In this document: in pieces, positions 13,301 to 25,680 of the stretch
Position numbering within the stretch: the first letter of the stretch is position 1
Layout: the number at the start of each line of letters is the position of its first letter
NCBI GenBank assembly: GCA_008360955.1
Contig: LUCM01000641.1
Location: 74,020-138,019 of the forward strand
Source: Fasciolopsis buskii
Taxonomy: Eukaryota; Platyhelminthes; Trematoda; Plagiorchiida; Fasciolidae
Reading direction: 5' to 3'
Length of the DNA stretch: 64,000 nucleotides
Position numbers and translations under genes: made by a program
Notes under the pieces: model-generated
Databases searched by the model: none
The model's input: the letters and a program-made list of their open reading frames with translations, nothing else
Told to the model about the DNA's origin: nothing

Positions 13301-13870
13301 TCACGTCATCCGTCCCCGTGGTGGTAGGGTCAACTCGCGTGGTGACCTTTTGGAATGTTTGTTTCTCAAAGATGTTAGGGCTGTCCATATCTCCGAAATC
13401 TCTGCCCCGTCGTTCTCGTTGATGCATGTGGGGTGGGTGCTTATCGCCAGAGCCTCGGCAAATTTTACGTTCTGTGCAGGTTTTGAATCCACGTTGGAGT
13501 ACTTTTGTGTTTTCATAATCTATGTTATGTCCTTCTGCTATGGCACACAGAGCGATGACTGAATCGCGCTCAGGTTTTGGTAAGGCTGCCTTGTCAGAAG
13601 GTAGGCACTTTTCTTTCCTTCTGTGTTCTGTTATCCGTGTCATCAGTTGTCTGCTGGTTTGTCCAATATATTCTGCTGGGCATTCCTTGCAACTGATTTT
13701 GTAGATGCAGTTGTCTTGGTCTTGCACACCGACTTGATCGTTAGCCTTTGATAGGTGGCGCTTTAAAGTAGTGTCCATCCGGAAGAAAGTGTGAATATCA
13801 AAGTCACTGAGATCCTTTCTTATTGCTTCTGAAGTACCCGATCTGTATGGAAATCCGACCGAGGTCGTTT
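13301..13870 (-). pseudogene. GIY-YIG endonuclease domain of a Penelope-like element, frameshifted
   Basis: The minus frame reads FPYRSGTSEAIRKDLSDFDI, then NCIYKISCKECPAEYIGQTS and RQLMTRITEHRRK. The CIY...YIG pair is the GIY-YIG signature (first Gly replaced by Cys), preceded by the Cys-containing loop seen in Penelope endonucleases. CAIAEGHNIDYENTKVLQ continues the fold. Near 13460-13470 the frame shifts: the second frame resumes with FAEALAISTHPTCINENDGA. There is no upstream RT and no start codon context. Known role of the family: nicking target DNA for retrotransposition. This copy is inactive. Confidence 0.8.
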
Positions 13871-13988
13871 TCTTTTTCTTTTCTTACTTCGTCTTGGTTG
13901 TTGACATGCAACTTTTCAGTTGTTTTCTTATGAGACGTAGCGGACAGTGATTGTCTTGCAACATGTCGTCTAGACTACCCACGGTAGT

Positions 13989-14052
13989 TGAAATGTTGGC
14001 GCATTGCATCTACCAACAACGCTGTCTTATTAACATTATATCATTCACAATT
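13989..14052 (-). repeat. right inverted arm of Penelope-like element
   Basis: Runs from tgaaatgttggcgcatt to atcattcacaatt, inverted relative to 13098-13159. Just before it, GACTACC-cac-GGTAGT can form a small hairpin, the same hairpin that forms the centre of the 40.8-kb palindrome. Confidence 0.85.
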
Positions 14053-14119
14053 AAAAATCAATATATGGCGCATCGATTTTTCGATGCACTCCTTACATCA
14101 TTTGGTCCTGATAATACAC

Positions 14120-16640
14120 TGTATAAGCAAAAATCGCTTGATTTGCACGAGGCTCAGCAAGACTAACAGGGGTTTCTAGTCAATTCATGAAAACACTATA
14201 ATCACTGGCATTTACATTCTAGTGAACGAATAGAATCCAGCAAAGCGGTCTTACACTACCGTCGAGGAAACTTTACACTGTTTTCCCTCGATAGGAATAC
14301 ACAAAAAGCAAAATAAAATTGACGGCTACCGTGAATCAGATTTGGACACTGAAATCGTGTGCAGTCTTGCCAAAGCCAAATAACAGGTACAAACTTGATG
14401 AGAGACGGCATTTCCTCAGTACCCAGATTTTTAGCAAAAACGATCACTTGAAATCCTACTGGCTTCTCTCTCAGTCTGATTCTCATGATCACATTTGTTG
14501 GTCCCCTACCAATATTAACTAAGGCCCTTGAATCTATCGGTGTCCACTTCTCCCCTACGGTCACACTATGAGACCGCATAACAAGATATCTTCATTTGTT
14601 TGCACACATCAGGTTCCGTGACACAGTCCGGTACACATTCGTGCTAGGCTGCGTAGACAACCGGTCAATGACAACTGTGACAATAGTTGGTTGTGAAATT
14701 CCAACTTTGGACGGAATACATTCCACCAATCAGAATATCTCCAATTTCGCATCTAAATACGTTAATTTTAATTAAATCCCGAGCTTGTTTCCCGAATGTT
14801 GATGTTAAATCGCTGTTTTCTGTCGCATAGCGTGGAGTCGAATCAATCCTGTGCCTACCGGTAATTCGTATCTCTCTTCGTTATTGCGGCTAACCGAATT
14901 CCGTACGATAATTTCAAGCACATGCATTACGGAGACCGCACGGGGACCTTTGACCTTGATCGCCTAATTTACATTTGTATCCCCATGGAAGCTTCCATGT
15001 GTACTGCAAACACTTTCCGCCAAAGAGCTGTTCTCGCCTTCAGTTTCAAGCTAATAGAAGCGAGGACAATTAACCTGGGATTTTGTGATTTTTGAATTTG
15101 TGTTATGTCACTTATCCACCAGCATCGATCCTTTCCAGTGATTCCTGTCGACCTTCACATTTACTGAGATTCAGCCCACGGAATCTTCTCTTTCTTACCG
15201 TGTTGGTTCGAACATTTGAACCTCTCTTGGAGGAGGATTGTCTCGGTATGCAGTAAGTCATCTCTCTATTCAGACTGATCTTTTATAAGCGCTACTTGAG
15301 GACTAACCACCTTATACCTGCCAATTTATTCAGACCCAGAGCTCAGAGAATCATATGTGCACAACTGCACCCCCTTGACCTACCTCGTGTTCTCGTTCCC
15401 GCATGAATCTACCGCTTCTTCATTGTGTTGGTGCTCCCACGTGAGCACAAACAAACAGCCTAGTGGGACTTTACGAGACCGAGGGGACTTCGTCCGTCCC
15501 TTCAAGTTGCAAGGTCCCAAATCTGTGTAGCTCACGAAGACATCTCCGGCACGGTACCTAGGTATACATGCCAGTCGATCCCAAAGACCGAACGGTATAA
15601 TTTGCAAACTGAAGCTTCATACAGCCAAATGTCCGACTGGTTGCGTCAAAAGTCTGTTCTCGGGAAAATCCAACTAACGTGTTGTTACAACCTGTGGGAA
15701 GTAAATCTTGATCAGTGGTTTATAATATTCGATGCGCCAATCAGAAGTCTTTGGTGGACCAATCAGAACACAAAACCATGCCCTGGACAACATCTGAATG
15801 GAGGACCAAAGCAACTGAGATGTGTTGTCGATCTTCTTGGCTATAAGCCTGGTAAGAACAACTAGACTTGAAAAGGTCGGGATATTACATAATAAAATGT
15901 TACTGGTCATTTTCAAGCATGACAAACAGGAAATTGATAGATGCTGTTAGTATTAAAGTTACCCTCAAGACTGAAATTGTTAGACCCTTTGGACAAGAAT
16001 AAAAGCGATACTTTTTTGAAAAAAATGCCGCATTTGAGGCTTTCGATATTTTGCTAATGCCAATTTTAAGGATGATCATAAACTTTGAGTAGAAGGAGGT
16101 AGACAATGCACCATCACTTCATCCAATTCCGAATTTACTCAGGAACCTTCTCTGTAAAAAAGAAGGTGCATTATTCAAACACAAACCTTTATGGCTTTGA
16201 ATTGTACTGTATTAGTGTGACTGAGGATCGGTCGAACAAAATATAAACCAAGCATGTTAGATGAATAATGTTGTAGCCGGAATGACATTTTCAACAAAAA
16301 GTGTAAAGGCAAGCTGTATTTTCATTTTCCCTTGACTACCGACCGTTGCATTTTGGTTCCAATGAGAACTAGCGCTAATCGTTTAGCTGGCAGATGGGAC
16401 GGAGTTTTATTGCGTAGCTAGTTCGTGAATGCATCTCATCGGGGAAGGTTTTTGACTCCATTATAAAAAAATGACCAAATAATAACAAATCATTGCTTCA
16501 CTCGCTGTGCTGGGTAATCCTCAAGAAAATCAAAGTCTCTTGTGCCGGACAGCTAATCATGTGGCCTGAGTGGACTCACACACCTGTTTCCGCATCACGA
16601 AATGAGCTGGGCTACATGATTTAACCCAGATTTTACGTTG
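14120..16640. other. no gene recognised
   Basis: Short ORFs only (longest 107 codons, minus, 14256-14579), none recognised. No repeat with a partner elsewhere in the window was noticed. Confidence 0.4.
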
Positions 16641-16644
16641 GCAC

Positions 16645-16887
16645 GTGCGCAGACATTGCGCAAACAAACCCGAGGAGTATCGTTCAAGTCGTCAAAAGAT
16701 GAAGTGCTTTAGCCAGCAGGTTGACAACGTGGCACAACTTCACGTGGCATTATTGACTGTATACAGTTTTGCATTCCATATTTTCGTGCTCATATTACGA
16801 TGCAATACAGTCTGTGACTTCGAAGGCAACTCCCCCTGTCGAATAGTCAGAGATCAAGCCGGATTAAATACCGTGCCTTTTGATAAG
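16645..16887 (+). CDS. candidate first exon of an unidentified plus-strand gene
   Basis: An open frame starts at an ATG at 16645 (alternative ATG at 16699) and reaches a perfect donor (AAG/GTAAGT) at 16887/16888. It contains a hydrophobic stretch (LHVALLTVYSFAFHIFVLIL) followed by a Cys-containing segment (CDFEGNSPC), as expected for a signal or membrane sequence at the start of a secreted or surface protein. I found no downstream exon in matching phase; an open stretch after tgcttcag at 18030 is in the wrong phase. It may be chance. Confidence 0.22.
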
Positions 16888-16899
16888 GTAAGTGATGCA

Positions 16900-19680
16900 C
16901 TTTTGTAATTTACGTAAAAACTATGCCACTTGAAACTTGGATTGTGTATATGAAGTCCGAACGCACCATCAATCTGTCCCTAGATTTCATTTCATGTTTC
17001 CGAACCCGCTTGCTAACTGCTTAACTGGTTCACGGCTCAAATTACCTGTTAAACATTATCGAGCGCTTCTCTAATACTGAATTGATAGTTACCAGTGATC
17101 CGAATATTTGAATTATTGGGGCCCTGCCAAAAATCGCTTAGTTTTGTATAGCTTTAATTCCAAATAGTAATGATGAATTTTGTCGATTTTCTGTGTTACT
17201 CATGAGTATTAGCGTGCCTGCAACACAGAATCCGATTTGTGGCAATAAAGAGGTCACATGGAATGCCAGTATGCACCAAAGTGTCTCCAACTCGAAACTA
17301 AGCAACTGAAGATAATAGGAAGACCACAGCAATTGCAAGACACATTCGCCCAAGTCTGTTAACAAATTACATGTTTATATACAAGTTGCGAAGTATCCCG
17401 ATTAGTGGAATATCTTCGGACCAATGGAACATGGGGCATGTTTGGATCTTTCGCTCGCGTGCCGTCAAGACCCCGATTGGATGGTTGTGTACGCACGCTT
17501 CGGCGAGGGTTTGTCGTGTGATTTACATGTAAACTCACTATATGAAACTATTGCGCATTGCCTATTGTGGCACACGAACGGCTGGTAGTTATTAGTTGAT
17601 GGAACTTCATCCAATCCTCCATTGATTTTTAGTCTTCTGCATGCAAACGGTCGACAACTCAACATTCAGGTTAGCTTTCAAATCGCATAGTCCCCATGAG
17701 TAATGTCACCTGATCGACTTCGTTTATATCCTATCCCTCTTCCTCCTCCAGTCGTCAAGTGTGCAAACAATTGCTGATTAGCGACTGATAATCACGGGTG
17801 GTTCACGTTGCTTGCCATGACGAATGCTACGTCGATCAGTTTGTAAATCAAACTGCCAAAATCAAACCGACGAACACTTGCGTCATTCCTTAAGTGTACA
17901 GTTCCTTTAGACGTTAGACCTCGGGTCTTGTGGAAGAAGCTATAAGATTTTTAACAGAACCGATAACATGAATGCCAGTATATTTATATTTCATTGGAAA
18001 ATGAATCTTAAATTTTATTTTGCTTCAGCTCCATTCATCTGGCAAAGGTTGGACTTGATCCAACTACACACTTTATCTTTTCGCCTGATAGAGGTAACCG
18101 CTTCAATAGGTAAAGCCTGAAAGCTTGAGGACCATTTGTTGCTTGTTAGAAGTTCGAAACAACGGACCGCATCGTGGTAGATTTTGCTTCGTCAAGATTA
18201 TTTAGGTCAAATGGAACTGGACGTGTAATATAATTTCACATAAGCCACTCCCCCACCTTAGCGAATGAACATAATTTTAAGGCACACAGGTTGGAGAACA
18301 AGCTCGGTGGGGATTTTTCGACAACTAAAACAGAATCCATTCTGTTCAGTCATTCCAAATATCATCGCTTTATATTTTAATACCTGGTTATTACAACCGC
18401 TAACTCTAGCGTCTTCAGCCGGCTGTCTCGATTCCAGTTCAAACCAGTTCTGGCTCATGAAGCAAAACCGATCAAACGACCTTTGACCGGTCAAAACCAC
18501 TTGTCATAATCCAGCAATTTATGTAAGTCATTCCCGGCTAAAGCTGACCGGCCTATTGGTCCCGTCTCTCAGTATTACTGTCATTACTTTGACCTTCATT
18601 TTGAAGGATGCCCCGCATCTGAAGACGCAAGACGTCCACTGTATCTAAGTTCGCTTTGCCTAAAATAGATTTGATGAACCAAATTACTCGCCAGTTCATA
18701 GGATAAATGATCGGAAGTAAAATTAGAAAAAAACATTGTCTGTACATTAGACGAACTACCAACAGCTCTACAAAGAACTGCGTAATTCCGGTCACTTGGA
18801 GATTTGAGCTCCCGGCAATGCACTGGGTAGTTTCATTCCTTCAACCAACCAAACCACATGGCACAACTCGTACAAACATCCTGAAAACTCCATTATATGT
18901 ACCGTGGTCACTTCTTACTAAAGCCTTTGAAGCAGCTGGACTCACCATGTCACGTAATGCTAACTAGGGACAGGTTTTCTTTGGAGCGGTCAACTTGGAT
19001 TTGGAAACTAGAATTTCAAATGAACAAGCATAATATCCTTCTAATGTTTGATCACGTAAACTACAACATCATTCCAACAGTATCAAAATTAAAGGAATTT
19101 CTCTACTCGTATAAAAACTACCAGTGCTACCACTATTCGGCTCTCGCCTTTCATCGCAAACCAAACGAAGTGCTGGAACGCACAGACGGAACTCGGCTTA
19201 AATATTACTCCGCTCAGCAGGTGGACAAACCTTTTTAAAACGTTGAAATCTAGTTTGCCATAAGTAACCCCAAAGTTCACAGCCTTCCTCCAAGACAGAT
19301 GTCACTATAGGAACGTCAAAGTGTCTTTTGAGCATCTACAAAATCACTTAATTTGTTATGTCTCTCCTCCTAATGAACATAAAGACTGGTGCCAGTACAG
19401 AGGTAACCGAGAAGAGTCAGGCTCTGACAAGTTTTGCACCGTCATGGTGGAATAACGCAAAAGGCTTCTTTCTAAGGGTTAATTTCACTTTCGTTTCGGG
19501 GAACACCTGGTGTATCTTCGGCCCCTCATTTATTTATAGTGAGCTCATCACCATCTGGAACTGAGAATGCATACTGACCTTCCAGTGAAAGCAATGTGAC
19601 TTTGAATTACCACTAACAGGGAATTATATTGGCTACTGTTAGATAGCTGGTTTTGACTAATCAGGTGTAAGAAACCGAAA
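16900..19680. other. no gene recognised
   Basis: ORFs up to 113 codons (18897-19238, plus) have no recognisable domain. If the 16.6-kb candidate exon is real, this would be its intron. Confidence 0.4.
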
Positions 19681-19688
19681 CGGATTCC

Positions 19689-20660
19689 ATGAAGTTTATG
19701 AAGCTGGCTTGGGGGGAAAATGAATCTTCAAAGTGCAAAGTACTGTTACAGGACTGGACGACAGCAGCACCGAACTTGATACTGGATGGAGAGGAGCTGA
19801 CGATTGTGGACCGTCTCACCTACTTTGGTAGCTGCGTGTCCAACGATGGTAGCTCGGGATTGGAGGTAAGTATGCGTATATCCAAGGCTCGGACAGCTTA
19901 CGCAGGACTGAAGCACTTATGGCGTCGGCCTGATATTTCACTGAAATTGAAGTTAAAANNNNNNNNNNNNNNNNNNNNNNNNNNNNNNNNNNNNNNNNNN
20001 NNNNNNNNNNNNNNNNNNNNNNNNNNNNNNNNNNNNNNNNNNNNNNNNNNNNNNNNNNNNNNNNNNNNNNNNNNNNNNNNNNNNNNNNNNNNNNNNNNNN
20101 NNNNNNNNNNNNNNNNNNNNNNNNNNNNNNNNNNNNNNNNNNNNNNNNNNNNNNNNNNNNNNNNNNNNNNNNNNNNNNNNNNNNNNNNNNNNNNNNNNNN
20201 NNNNNNNNNNNNNNNNNNNNNNNNNNNNNNNNNNNNNNNNNNNNNNNNNNNNNNNNNNNNNNNNNNNNNNNNNNNNNNNNNNNNNNNNNNNNNNNNNNNN
20301 NNNNNNNNNNNNNNNNNNNNNNNNNNNNNNNNNNNNNNNNNNNNNNNNNNNNNNNNNNNNNNNNNNNNNNNNNNNNNNNNNNNNNNNNNNNNNNNNNNNN
20401 NNNAACCGTGAACAGTGGCGATCGTGCTGTCATTTTCTATCGAATCAGAATGATTGAAAACACGTGCGTTTGCACAGTTAGGCTGTATTCCGTGTGTTGG
20501 CTGCAGCAGTATCTTATCTTTTCCCGCCTGTGTAGGAACACTCCCTGTTCCCACTGGATATTCACTCTTTTTATATAAACGTGTAACTGTGGGGAAAGGC
20601 AGCGGTCAGTGAGGCTTGCCTTGCTGTTTAACGCTGAACGATGATCCTGGTGATGATAGA
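19689..20660 (+). mobile_element. non-LTR retrotransposon 3' half (family A), with gap
   Basis: The plus strand encodes an RT C-terminal segment: SKCKVLLQDWTTAAPNLILD, VDRLTYFGSCVSNDG, ISKARTAYAGLKHLWRRPDI. After a 445-bp N run (19959-20403) the 3' UTR resumes with aaccgtgaacagtggcgatc, which also occurs at 54960, 58563 and 62829. It ends with GATG-rich sequence near 20640-20660. A SINE-length 3' UTR and short GAT-type tail are features of this family across the window. Confidence 0.75.
19959..20403. other. assembly gap (445 N)
   Basis: Run of N inside a family A retroelement copy. ORFs crossing it are artefacts. Confidence 0.95.
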
Positions 20661-21930
20661 AATGGACTAAAATTTTCGAGTGCTGCTCATCAGGATTCGA
20701 AAATAATGGAAAATTGGATCTCATTCAGCAGACTCGAGCATATTCGGTTAAACTAGCCAAGATCACCTGGGTCACAGTGACTAACAGGGGAATCACGTGG
20801 TTCTTTCGAACAAATATAGTACATGTCCAAGTAGCTGACTAAAAGAGAGCTAATGCACCATTCGAGCAGACCGACGGATTGTCTGGTTTCTCATTAACCA
20901 TTGGTGCATAAAGTTGATTTCATTGATCTTGTCTCTAGAAACCGCTGGGAACCTCTCCGTTTCGGTAACTGCCACTTGGAATATGGCATTCGTGAAAGAT
21001 AAAATGCTCAGATAATTGTTCGGTAACCGAACATGCCCATTAGTTTGAACACGTAAACACTTAGATTCACTGAGAAATTCTACTTTCGTAGTCGAATTCC
21101 GAGCAAACGTTTGCTGTGAAGAAAATCATAAACTTCAATGATTTGAGGGGGTGCGGCAAGCAATGATCGCCCAGGTGTAACGTCTGAAGACCGCCCGGTG
21201 TGGCTTTGAAGCTCAGCTTGCAGAGCATGAGCCGTAATAATACGTGGTCTGCATCCGTACTTGGGCTTGAATCCAGTCAGGTTTAATAGACTTTCACAGT
21301 TGGATATTATTGCAACATCATAATCGTACTATTATCGCACAAAGATATGGCGTTCTAACTCAATCGCTACTGCTAGTCCAGTCGATCATGTAGCAGTAAG
21401 CTACCACTGGAGAGGTTCTGTTCGAAACCGTAGATCTCACTGGTTCGCGCACTTAGAATCGGACCATGCACTAGGTTCAATGTAACTTTTGCTCCAAATC
21501 AGTTGTCGCAGACGAAAATCATAAATTCAGTAAGCCGTGATCCAGATTTTCGCAAAACCGCAAGTCCTCAGATTGTAAGCGGATAAATGTGGCACGACGT
21601 CATCCATAACAAGCTTTAACAAGGATCGTTGGAAGTGGTGAATCAAAGCAGCCGGGGAATTTGAAGTAACAGCTACGGATTGTTAAAATTTAAATGCGGA
21701 ATCGGCGGGCGGTCAGTGAAACAATACGCGATAGAAACAGAACCTATCCCTAGGAAACAGACCTTTGGACAGAGCACTTCAAGAACCAATTTATCTGCCC
21801 ATGTACCAATGTGGTTGCTCCGACATCAAAAACTGCAAATACTTAAGAAGTTATATTCTAACGGAAATGAAATTAAAGTACAGAATTTGATTATCAAACC
21901 ATAGAAAACCGGCCAGTCTCGACGAACTCG
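20661..21930. other. no gene recognised
   Basis: Short ORFs only, no splice-bounded exon or repeat partner noticed. Confidence 0.4.
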
Positions 21931-21935
21931 AACCA

Positions 21936-23420
21936 ATGCTTTTCAAACTTGGTGGGGATGTCGTGATAGAATCATTCGCCCACTTGTCTCGTGACACTTG
22001 GGTCGACAAACCTATCCCGCTGCCGTGGAATGAATCATTGATTATACCGGTCTTAAAAGAGGGAACAAACAGTGAATGCAGTAATCGTCGTGGGATCAAT
22101 CTAACTGCGATAGTGACTAAGGTCTTAGCTCTAATAATGCCATGCCGTCTGGCACCAACCCACGAGAGGAACGACCGTGAGTAGGAAGCCGGATTTCGCC
22201 CAAGGTGGAGTTGCATCGATCAGATTTTTACCCTTCACCGGCTACTTGAAGTGCGCCAAACACTTTACCGCTTGACGATCGTGATGCTGCTCAGCTTGAA
22301 GGGCGTTTTCTGCTAAGTCGACCGAACGACACCAATCAATGGTCTTCACTTGAAATGAATCTGCTGTAAGCATAGTACCAGCATACTTTTGGTGGCGTGA
22401 GAGCATATAGTAAGTTATCAAGTCTATTCGAAGTTGTCACCATAACCTGGGAAACGCAGTTCTTCCCCCATTTGACAGTTCGATGCCTATATTCTGAACA
22501 CATCCGAAAGCACCCTTTACTGCTTCGTCGATGAAGATCAAGAATGGGGAAATGTGACGATTTTTATCGAACACCACTGAACGTTTTAAATTAACTTCAC
22601 AGATAGCCATGCATCACCAGGCGGCCAAATGCAAACGAGTAAAACGATCGCAGCAAACTTATGAAACTCTGTACGTGAGCCATTAAGACCCAAGACCTAC
22701 CTTAACAAGCTTCTGGTCAGATGTCGGAGCCTTTGCTCTAGCGAGAAAGAGTGGTGTCAGTACCGCGCGCCACATGCACGGCCGCCCTCGACTTGAAAGG
22801 TGCTTTCGACTCCGCGGATCGACCAGCACTACTCAGTGCTCTCCACCGGAAGGGTATGCCAACGAAGTTTGCGAACCTGTTGGGATCATTGTACTTGCAT
22901 ACTTATGGTCGCGAGGGTATACGGTGAACTGTCACGTTCATTCGAAACAACTAGTGGCGTTCGACAAGGGTGTCCCATCTCTCCATTCTTGTTCAACTTC
23001 GTCATGGACGAGGTGGTGGAAGATGCTGTAGGAGGTCTCCGGGATATAGGAGTCGAACTGGGAAATGGAGGAAAGCTATGCGACCTAGATTACGCAGACG
23101 ACGTCGTGTGCCTGTTCGAGTCTGCGGACCATGCACAACGGGCACTAGATAGACTGTCGAGATCGGTTGCTCGCTTTGGCCTGTGCTCTGTACCTTCAAA
23201 TTGCAAAGTACTGTTACAGGACTGGACGACAGCAACGGCGAACTTGATACTGGATAAAGAAGAACTAACAATGGTGGGCCGTTTCACCTACCTTGGTAGC
23301 TCGCAAAGTCCCAAAACGAATGGAGCTCAGGATTGGAAGTAAAACGCGCATATCATCCAAGAATCGGACAGCTAAACGCAGGACTGAAGCACTGGTCGGT
23401 GTCGCCAGATATTTCACAGA
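21936..23420 (+). mobile_element. non-LTR retrotransposon reverse-transcriptase region (family A), scrambled
   Basis: The plus strand carries RT pieces in order but in several frames. They are a fingers segment (IPLPWNESLIIPVLKEGTNS, NRRGINLTAIVTKVL) at 21936-22200; a degenerate repeat of the next domain at 22260-22560; then TSGVRQGCPISPFLFNFVMD, the catalytic block DLDYADDVVCLFESADHAQR and NCKVLLQDWTTATANLILDK at 22760-23300. The YADD aspartates are intact in the 22800-23342 frame. Upstream frameshifts and the doubled segment make the copy inactive. No endonuclease domain was seen. Confidence 0.82.
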
Positions 23421-25060
23421 AGTCGAGAGGCCGGTGTACTACTGTGCCGCAGTGCAGAATTAATTGACGAGGTGTAACTCGAAACCGTCTTGTAGGTATC
23501 TCGTGATGTAACCATTGACAAATTTCTTGCAGGTTTAAGTGACCCGATTCCTCATTCAAAATGTTAAGTTTGACATCAGCGACCTCTAATTTTAAAATCC
23601 TAAATGTAGAAATCACCAGCATCTTCCAGATATTAATAATGAGTACCAGATCCTGGATTCGCGGAATGTACAGCTTCGAAATATTTCTGTCTGAAAGTAA
23701 AAACGCACCGCACGACGAACATTAGTTCGACAGATTAACAAATCCCTGACTACAAAATCAAGATCAATATTGTTCACTTCTGGGAACCTCGGATAATAGC
23801 TACGGACTGTACCACGCGGAATAACCTTAAAGAAAATACGCCGGATTCCCGATAATCAATTGACACACCGGTAACTGAACATGAAAAATAGAATGGTCAG
23901 CCACAACTTGTTCGGGATGGATTTTTTTTGCTTCGAGGAAGCGAGCTATACAACAAGCCGCAAAAATGCCCCAGAATGGTAAATGACTTACGCAAACACG
24001 GCCCCGTCACAGAAATACGATCGTATTTAATCAATCATTTTGTCGAGCTAACATCAGCTTGAATACTTTGGGCATGCAACGGATTCAATAGATCTTCCAT
24101 GTGGCAAATCCCAGTCGTGTGCCATCCAGATAAGGCTGAACCTGACTGGGTGAGGATTCACATTCTACATGGGATCAGAAAACCCGAGATGCAATTAATG
24201 CCAATTTGGTAAATTATTATTGAATTCCTCGCAGACGAATTTTCCTGAAACGATGCCTATCGGCAGAAGATATTAACATAAAATTTCATGACAGAAAAGT
24301 TATCGCTAAATGTGGTCACGCGGAAAGCGAAATTGCCCATCGCCACCTTATCAAGCCAATAAAACGCAAACAAATATACAAACGGTTGGTTATATATCAT
24401 TCGTGTGTGACGGCACAGCATTGATCGGTGAACAAATGCCGTTGAAAAATCTCTACGTGCCACAAAACAAACTAACATAGGAGAGAAGATGGAATGCACT
24501 GTTGTCCTATTGGTGGATTTCCAAGTACTTCAGATTGTCTTCACATAGTGAGTTTCCTCTCGAACCGAAGCACACACAAAAACGCATGAGTGCAACGAAA
24601 AAGTAATACAGTTGGCCATCGAAGACCTTTTGTACAGAGAACACACAGAGTAGCCGGACGGAGAGAGTACGGGTCACAGTGTGTGCTTTTGAACGGGCAA
24701 AAGGGACAATCGCATAGGAGCAGTTGTTCAGAAAGCCCACAAAAGCGAAGAAACGAACAGAAAAATCGACACGGTCAGCATTAACGAAAAAGAACAACAA
24801 ACATCGGAGAACTACGGTAGGAGATGAAAAAGAAGAATATGGGATGCAAAAGACAGTCCAGCTCGGTTCGCGGAGGTACTAACGAGAGATGACTATACTG
24901 TATTGGAAGTTGATGCACAAAAAAAGAATAATTCATGAGTGAGCAAGAAAACGAAACAGATCAAATACAAACGAGATGAAGGGATAAAAACAAAACGGGA
25001 GCGTGTTGGGCTCACGATCCGTCCCGTGTCAGTTGCACAAGGACTTGATAGTGCATTAAG
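23421..25060. other. no gene recognised
   Basis: Lies downstream of the last recognised HYOU1 exon. It may hold 3' UTR or the missing terminal exon, but no frame ending in an ER-retention signal was found by eye. Confidence 0.4.
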
Positions 25061-25070
25061 AAATGACAAT

Positions 25071-25076
25071 TTTATT
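25071..25076 (-). promoter_or_regulatory. possible polyadenylation signal AATAAA
   Basis: AATAAA on the minus strand about 350 bases beyond the last recognised HYOU1 exon. It would suit the transcript end only if the terminal exon lies between 25427 and 25080. No acceptor there opens a frame ending in a KDEL-like signal, so support is weak. Confidence 0.15.
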
Positions 25077-25427
25077 GGATGTTTTTTCCGCATTTTGTCC
25101 AAGTCTTCGTGAGGGACTTATCACAGTTCCAAATGCATCGATGCTATATGAAAAAAAGCGAAAATTGAAGGCCAGTAAAATCGATATGCTGTCATACTCA
25201 TACACTTTAGTTAGTGCTTACGTGCGTAATTTCGAAAGCGCATGTCGAGAAAGAACTGTAAGCCTAGTCAATGGGGTCAGTCAGACACGAGATCGGCAAG
25301 AACCCATAGCAATGAAACTAATGACTGGGATAACATCCTAACCAGAACAAACAGTCGTGTAGTGTATTCACGATGTTCAGTGATGAGTTTAGCATTGAAA
25401 GATAACGATGAAAACCGAAACACTTGC

Positions 25428-25520
25428 CTTTGGGAGCCTCCGACTGAGGAGTATCCGGTATAGATTCCGCAGTTCGCGACATTTCTGGACTCGTTTCGTT
25501 TTCCGTTATTGGCTGCTCCT
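25428..25520 (-). CDS. HYOU1: HYOU1 exon (acidic C-terminal tail, penultimate?)
   Basis: Acceptor cacctgcag precedes 25520. The frame continues KEQPITENETSPEMSRTAES with DTPQSEAPKG, an acidic tail with one sequon (NET). The best downstream border is AAAG followed by GCAAGT at 25422-25427, a textbook GC donor. Reading on instead gives 37 more codons of unfamily-like sequence and a stop at 25318, without an ER-retention signal. The true last exon is probably further down the minus strand and was not identified. Confidence 0.65.
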
Positions 25521-25634
25521 CTGCAGGTGACGAAAAAAATACGGGGTTTTCAATGGTAGTGTTGAGGGGAAAAACATGGTACATTTATGTACACACGGAG
25601 AGAGTTCGCATGATCACCTATGATTTTCGTAGTC

Positions 25635-25680
<46 letters not shown>

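Larger units (their letters stand above)
13098..14115 (-). mobile_element. Penelope-like retroelement fragment with inverted terminal arms
   Basis: A minus-strand body encoding a GIY-YIG endonuclease-type protein (13301-13870) is flanked by two inverted copies of a ~62-bp arm (13098-13159 and 13989-14052). A further 55-60 bp follow the right arm and recur next to the palindrome at 40722-40773. GIY-YIG domains C-terminal to a reverse transcriptase are the hallmark of Penelope-like elements, which commonly have repeated or inverted termini. The RT domain itself is missing, so this is a 5'-truncated copy. Confidence 0.75.

Noticed and set aside
18030..18090. Second exon for the 16.6-kb candidate gene after tgcttcag
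   Set aside because: The acceptor looks good, but the phase that continues the first exon hits a stop after nine codons.
25318..25427. Reading the last HYOU1 exon through to the stop at 25318 as the protein C-terminus
   Set aside because: The added residues do not resemble the family and lack an ER-retention signal; a GC donor at 25422-25427 is more likely.
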